From: CAYMSF01 sp964542255
GTDB lineage: Bacteria; Verrucomicrobiota; Lentisphaeria; Victivallales; Victivallaceae
Direction: 5' to 3'
Length of the DNA: 9,451 nucleotides
Assembly (NCBI GenBank): GCA_964542255.1
Contig: CAZITV010000090.1
Location: forward strand, 1-9,451
In this document: in pieces, positions 6,567 through 9,451 of the stretch
Numbering within the stretch: position 1 is the stretch's first letter
How the letters are laid out: every line of letters starts with the position of its first letter
The notes under the pieces: model-generated
Told to the model about the DNA's origin: nothing
The model's database searches: none
What the model saw: only the letters and a program-made list of their open reading frames with translations
Program-made: the position numbers and the translations under genes

Positions 6567-6585
6567 AGAGTTTTGAAATTAGCTC
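6567..6585 (+). repeat. Dispersed repeat, A-type
   Basis: Exact copy of the 19-base core AGAGTTTTGAAATTAGCTC, ending 37 bases before the preferred start of the lyase gene. It directly follows a B-type repeat, so the 38 bases from 6548 to 6585 are two repeat modules joined end to end. Confidence 0.8.
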
Positions 6586-6622
6586 AGTAATAGACAATAA
6601 CGAGTGAATAGTGAGGCAACTG

Positions 6623-9202
6623 ATGAATGAATTAAATTGGTCGAAAGTCACCCGGAGTTTACCACGGCAGTGTTTTGCTTTAACAGAAATTCTGCTTGTT
6701 TTCGCTATTACGGCGATTACGGCCGTGCTGTTATTGCCGATATTCAACAGCACTAAAGATAAAGAGTGTTTAATTTCCTGCGGTATCAATGCCAAACCGA
6801 TGGGCGCGCTGATTTGTACATATATTGCGGTACTGTTATTTGCCGCCATCTTCTTCTTGCCGTCATCCCTATTTGCCGCTGCCGGTAATACCGCCAAAAC
6901 TGCACCAAACAGTGCAGCCGCGGAAAACCCGTCTCTTGACACTGCCACCGATGCCAGGCTGACTCCAGTAACCCTGGGCGATGCCGTCATTGAGCCGTTC
7001 TGGGATAAAACTTTAGGCGCGTGGAGCAAGTGGAAGATGACCGGGAATAATCTGTCAGTCAATGTGGATGAGCGCTGGTGCATGATAGAATTGGCGTGGA
7101 AAGCGGCAAAAACCGGCGACGGCCCCGTACTGCAGCGAAACTATGCCGGTACAGGAGTAACATTAGGAACATATTCGCACCTGGTGTTCAGTGCCGGTTT
7201 CCCGGTCGGTACCAAAATCACCTTGAAAGCACAAACCGACCAAGGCGAAGCAGTGCAGGATTTTATTTGCAAAGTATCCAATACTTCCCAATATGTTTTT
7301 CCCTTGCCCGCCGCTTCAAAACAGTTACGCCAGGTTAGTATCTCATTCAGCGCCGCCGCGCCGGGGCAAATTTCAGGAAATCTGCTTTGGTTGGGAGTAC
7401 GCGATCCGCAGCAGGCAAAAATTGAGCAGGACAAGTGGAAACAGTTTTCCGCGCAGCCGTTAGACGTTTTTCTGCGTTCAGAGCCGGAACCGGCTACAGT
7501 TATGCCGCTTTACAACATTCTTTGTCCGGCGGCAGACTTTCAAAAAGAACGTCAAAACGCGCTCAGTAAGGGAACAAAACCACTGGGTTTGCAATCACAA
7601 GTCACACTAGCGCCTCATCTCGGCGGTGCCAACCATGGACTATTCGGCCGCGACAATAACCTGCACAACCGGGCATGGGCAACCTTTAGTCTCCCCAGCG
7701 GTAAAAGCGTCGGACTCCTCAGTGCAGCGCAGGCAGCGGCACTGGCAAATGACCTGCCGTCATTGCGCGAAGTGGCCAAAGCCGCGGTGCAGCTCGCGCT
7801 CATTCCGCATTGGGACGTGGATTTTATCACGGCATTTCCTGATAGTTCATGGGAACAACGTTCGTTTGCTCAGGCGGAGATTAGTTTTGCGCTGACGATT
7901 GCGTTTGATTTAGCTGGTTCGTGGTTGACTCCAGCGGGCAAGATTTTGATACTTCGCCGTTTAGCGGAGGACGGGCTGGGTAATATCAATTATACAATGA
8001 TGCGTTACCCTTATATGTTCACCTGCAACCAGGCCGGGATATTTTCCGTAGGACGTTTGGCCATTTACGCGTTGCTGGAAAAACAAACTGATTGGGGACA
8101 TGTGGCGCCGCATACGGATTTGGCTTTTGCCGAACTGAATGAAAATATCGGCAATATTTTTGTTGCGGATGGCGGTTTTCCCGAAGGCTCCGGCTATCTG
8201 GTGTACACGCTGGACAGTATTCTGCCGGCATTCGCCATCTATGGCAATGCCCGCAATAAGCCGTTAAATACTTTATTGCCGCCGTTAATGGCCAAAATTG
8301 ATGATTATCTGGAGGTACTGCGCAGCACCGAAAAAACTAATTCACTCATTCTGGTCGCCGATGCTCAAGGCGGACCGTTTGCCCCAATTACCCCATCGGT
8401 ACTTAGTGTGTTGTCCAAAATTCGGCCAGGTGGTGCGGCCGAGCGGCTGCTCGCTGCGGTGCCCAAAAGCAGTTTTGCGCTCTGGGCGCTCCCGGCACCT
8501 GAACTTTCCAATATAGATGCAAATTATTTTGTGCCATTTGTCCGGTTGCCCGAGAGCGGGTTTGCCGCGTCGAGCCGCAAACTTGACGACAAATGGGTAA
8601 AGCTGGTGGTCGTAGGCGGACCTGCCAATGCTGGTCATAATCATCAGGACCGCGGCAGTTTTGTGCTGGAGTTTGCCGGTGAGACCTTCGCCGCTGACCC
8701 GGGCGGTTTGAATTACGCTGTCACTCCCTATACGATGAAATTCGCTCAAAACCACAATATGCTGGTACCCATCGCTTCCGGAACAACGCTGCCAAGTGCT
8801 CAGAATCCGGCACCACTGGCAGTGATTCCCGATGCCAAAGGCGATGCAATTTCATTTGATGCATCTATCAATCCCGGTGTGCTGTGGCCGGAACATTACA
8901 AAATCTGGCGCCGCGCATTTGCATCGCCGTCACCGGCAGAATTGACGATTACCGATGAGTATGAACTTATTAAAGGTGATGGCGTTGAATTCCTTTGGCA
9001 TACTCCGTTACCGGTTACACAGGCAAATGGGCAGGTCATCATTCAAGGCGCGCGCGGCAAGGCGGTCATCACTCCGCCGGCAGGTACAACCATTGAAATT
9101 ATACCGCACCGCGACTTAGGTTGCCGCAAACTTGCCACTATCATATTTCGGTATAACGGAAGTAAAGGGAAGTTGTCCACTCAGGTGCTATTAAAGAAAT
9201 AA
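6623..9202 (+). CDS. Heparinase II/III-like polysaccharide lyase with pseudopilin-like N-terminus
   Basis: A protein of 859 residues, probably cutting uronic-acid polysaccharide by beta-elimination outside the cytoplasm. GAGG (6613-6616) six bases before ATG 6623 favours this start over GTG 6611. Residues 18-61 read as a degenerate prepilin head: FALTEILLVFAI (E22 at the +5 position), LLPIF, then ISC..N.K..G. A second hydrophobic stretch at 64-86 ends in SLFAAAG and looks like a signal peptide. Residues about 111-262 are a beta-rich, CBM-like region; about 275-560 the helical toroid, with NYTMMRYPYMF near 456-466 and DGGFPEGSGYLVYTL at 516-530. The C-terminal beta domain holds the heparinase II/III signature AGHNHQDRGSF at 670-680 and ADPGG at 691-695. 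The polysaccharide and PL family cannot be decided. It lies downstream of the CE15-like esterase. If the head is not translated, ATG 6800 is an alternative, but it has no ribosome site. Confidence 0.85.
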   Translation: MNELNWSKVTRSLPRQCFALTEILLVFAITAITAVLLLPIFNSTKDKECLISCGINAKPMGALICTYIAVLLFAAIFFLPSSLFAAAGNTAKTAPNSAAAENPSLDTATDARLTPVTLGDAVIEPFWDKTLGAWSKWKMTGNNLSVNVDERWCMIELAWKAAKTGDGPVLQRNYAGTGVTLGTYSHLVFSAGFPVGTKITLKAQTDQGEAVQDFICKVSNTSQYVFPLPAASKQLRQVSISFSAAAPGQISGNLLWLGVRDPQQAKIEQDKWKQFSAQPLDVFLRSEPEPATVMPLYNILCPAADFQKERQNALSKGTKPLGLQSQVTLAPHLGGANHGLFGRDNNLHNRAWATFSLPSGKSVGLLSAAQAAALANDLPSLREVAKAAVQLALIPHWDVDFITAFPDSSWEQRSFAQAEISFALTIAFDLAGSWLTPAGKILILRRLAEDGLGNINYTMMRYPYMFTCNQAGIFSVGRLAIYALLEKQTDWGHVAPHTDLAFAELNENIGNIFVADGGFPEGSGYLVYTLDSILPAFAIYGNARNKPLNTLLPPLMAKIDDYLEVLRSTEKTNSLILVADAQGGPFAPITPSVLSVLSKIRPGGAAERLLAAVPKSSFALWALPAPELSNIDANYFVPFVRLPESGFAASSRKLDDKWVKLVVVGGPANAGHNHQDRGSFVLEFAGETFAADPGGLNYAVTPYTMKFAQNHNMLVPIASGTTLPSAQNPAPLAVIPDAKGDAISFDASINPGVLWPEHYKIWRRAFASPSPAELTITDEYELIKGDGVEFLWHTPLPVTQANGQVIIQGARGKAVITPPAGTTIEIIPHRDLGCRKLATIIFRYNGSKGKLSTQVLLKK
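6674..6805 (+). other. Degenerate prepilin N-terminal segment within the lyase gene
   Basis: These 44 codons line up without any gap with the prepilin-type start typical of Lentisphaerota ([24 protein letters not shown], then N.AR.KA..ISC.NNLKQ.G). Kept positions include F, L, E at +5, several A/I of the helix, LLP, N, K, ISC, N, K and G. The residue before the F is Cys instead of Gly. Confidence 0.65.
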
Positions 9203-9233
9203 TACCCAATCGTTCACATTGATAGACGCCTGA

Positions 9234-9249
9234 CGATACTCCGGTATCG
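9234..9249 (+). repeat. Hairpin 32 bases after the lyase stop
   Basis: CGATAC and GTATCG form a perfect 6-base stem with a TCCG loop. It is followed by A-rich, not T-rich, sequence, so it is not a standard intrinsic terminator. It could still protect the 3' end of the message. Confidence 0.45.
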
Positions 9250-9275
9250 AAAAAACTCGAAGAGTGTGAGTCCAA

Positions 9276-9295
9276 ACTAATACCATTTTGCAATC
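9276..9295 (+). repeat. Dispersed repeat, B-type (exact copy of 51-70)
   Basis: Twenty bases identical to 51-70. Its last two bases overlap the palindrome at 9294-9309. Confidence 0.75.
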
Positions 9296-9309
9296 CCGCA
9301 ACTGCGGGA
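9294..9309. repeat. Perfect GC-rich palindrome
   Basis: TCCCGCAACTGCGGGA has 7-base perfect arms around a two-base centre, the same geometry as the palindrome at 2357-2372 but different sequence. No T-run follows. Confidence 0.55.
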
Positions 9310-9395
9310 CGAGCATCTTGTGTCTCTATTTTTACATTCCTCATTCGGGCGAGGTGGGTATCGCCATTCAATCGGAACGACAAAATCCAATTCAT

Positions 9396-9439
9396 ATTAC
9401 AAAAAAGTAATAATTACAAAAATGTAATACATTTTTGTA
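9396..9439. promoter_or_regulatory. Tandem ATTAC-N6-GTAAT dyads, operator-like
   Basis: ATTAC-N6-GTAAT occurs at 9396-9411 and 9413-9428, a period of 17 bases. The second dyad is nested in a longer palindrome, TACAAAAATGTA (9415-9426) mirrored by TACATTTTTGTA (9428-9439) around one base. Repeated dyads in a non-coding region suggest a regulator binding site for a gene beyond the window, but the low complexity of the DNA allows a chance origin. Confidence 0.4.
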
Positions 9440-9451
9440 TTGCGCCTTATT

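Larger units (their letters stand above)
9203..9451. other. Non-coding region downstream of the lyase
   Basis: No gene is supported. In order it contains a hairpin at 9234-9249, a B-type repeat, a palindrome at 9294-9309, and AT-rich tandem dyads at 9396-9439 near the window edge. None of the hairpins is followed by a proper T-run, so the lyase terminator is not identified. Confidence 0.6.

Noticed and set aside
1..9451. CRISPR array from the recurring short repeats
   Set aside because: Copies are kilobases apart, in mixed orientation, without regular spacers or cas genes.

Overview
The window (9,451 bases, moderate GC, one 100-base run of N) reads as part of a scaffold from an uncultured Gram-negative bacterium. 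A complete lpxA shows that lipid A is made. A degenerate but recognisable prepilin N-terminus of the kind massively amplified in Lentisphaerota/Victivallales (the F-T-L-I-E...LLPAL...ISC..NLKQ.G pattern) and the long form of cofactor-independent phosphoglycerate mutase both suggest Lentisphaerota or a close PVC relative. That placement is inference. All six genes are on the + strand, but most are separated by repeat-rich intergenic DNA, so this is not one tight operon.

Layout: 1-565 is non-coding, carrying dispersed repeats and a candidate promoter. 566-1237 encodes a small exported protein that resembles a cell-wall-binding repeat 2 (CWB2) fold; 33 bases later comes an ABC-2 type membrane permease (1271-2227) with no ATPase partner in view. 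After an intergenic region with a good sigma70-type promoter and a perfect palindrome comes lpxA (2466-3263). A candidate terminator, a long imperfect hairpin and a dispersed repeat precede gpmI, whose best start is 3458 (ends 5110). 5111-5452 holds an assembly gap bounded by two identical 32-base GC-rich repeats. Then follow a CE15-like (glucuronoyl-esterase-like) hydrolase without signal peptide (5453-6547) and a large heparinase II/III-type polysaccharide lyase (6623-9202) whose N-terminus looks like a pseudopilin fused in frame to a second hydrophobic segment. 9203-9451 is non-coding, with hairpins, a repeat and tandem operator-like dyads.

Functionally, lpxA and gpmI are core genes (outer-membrane lipid A synthesis, glycolysis). 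The esterase and lyase form a plausible pair for breaking down uronic-acid-containing polysaccharide. The exported protein and permease form a separate envelope-related pair of unknown substrate.

The most unusual content is (i) the pseudopilin-like head on the lyase, collinear without gaps for 44 residues with the Lentisphaerota prepilin consensus, and (ii) at least three short intergenic repeat families, some copies identical over 19-20 bases and in both orientations, one family sitting 30-40 bases or less upstream of three successive start codons.
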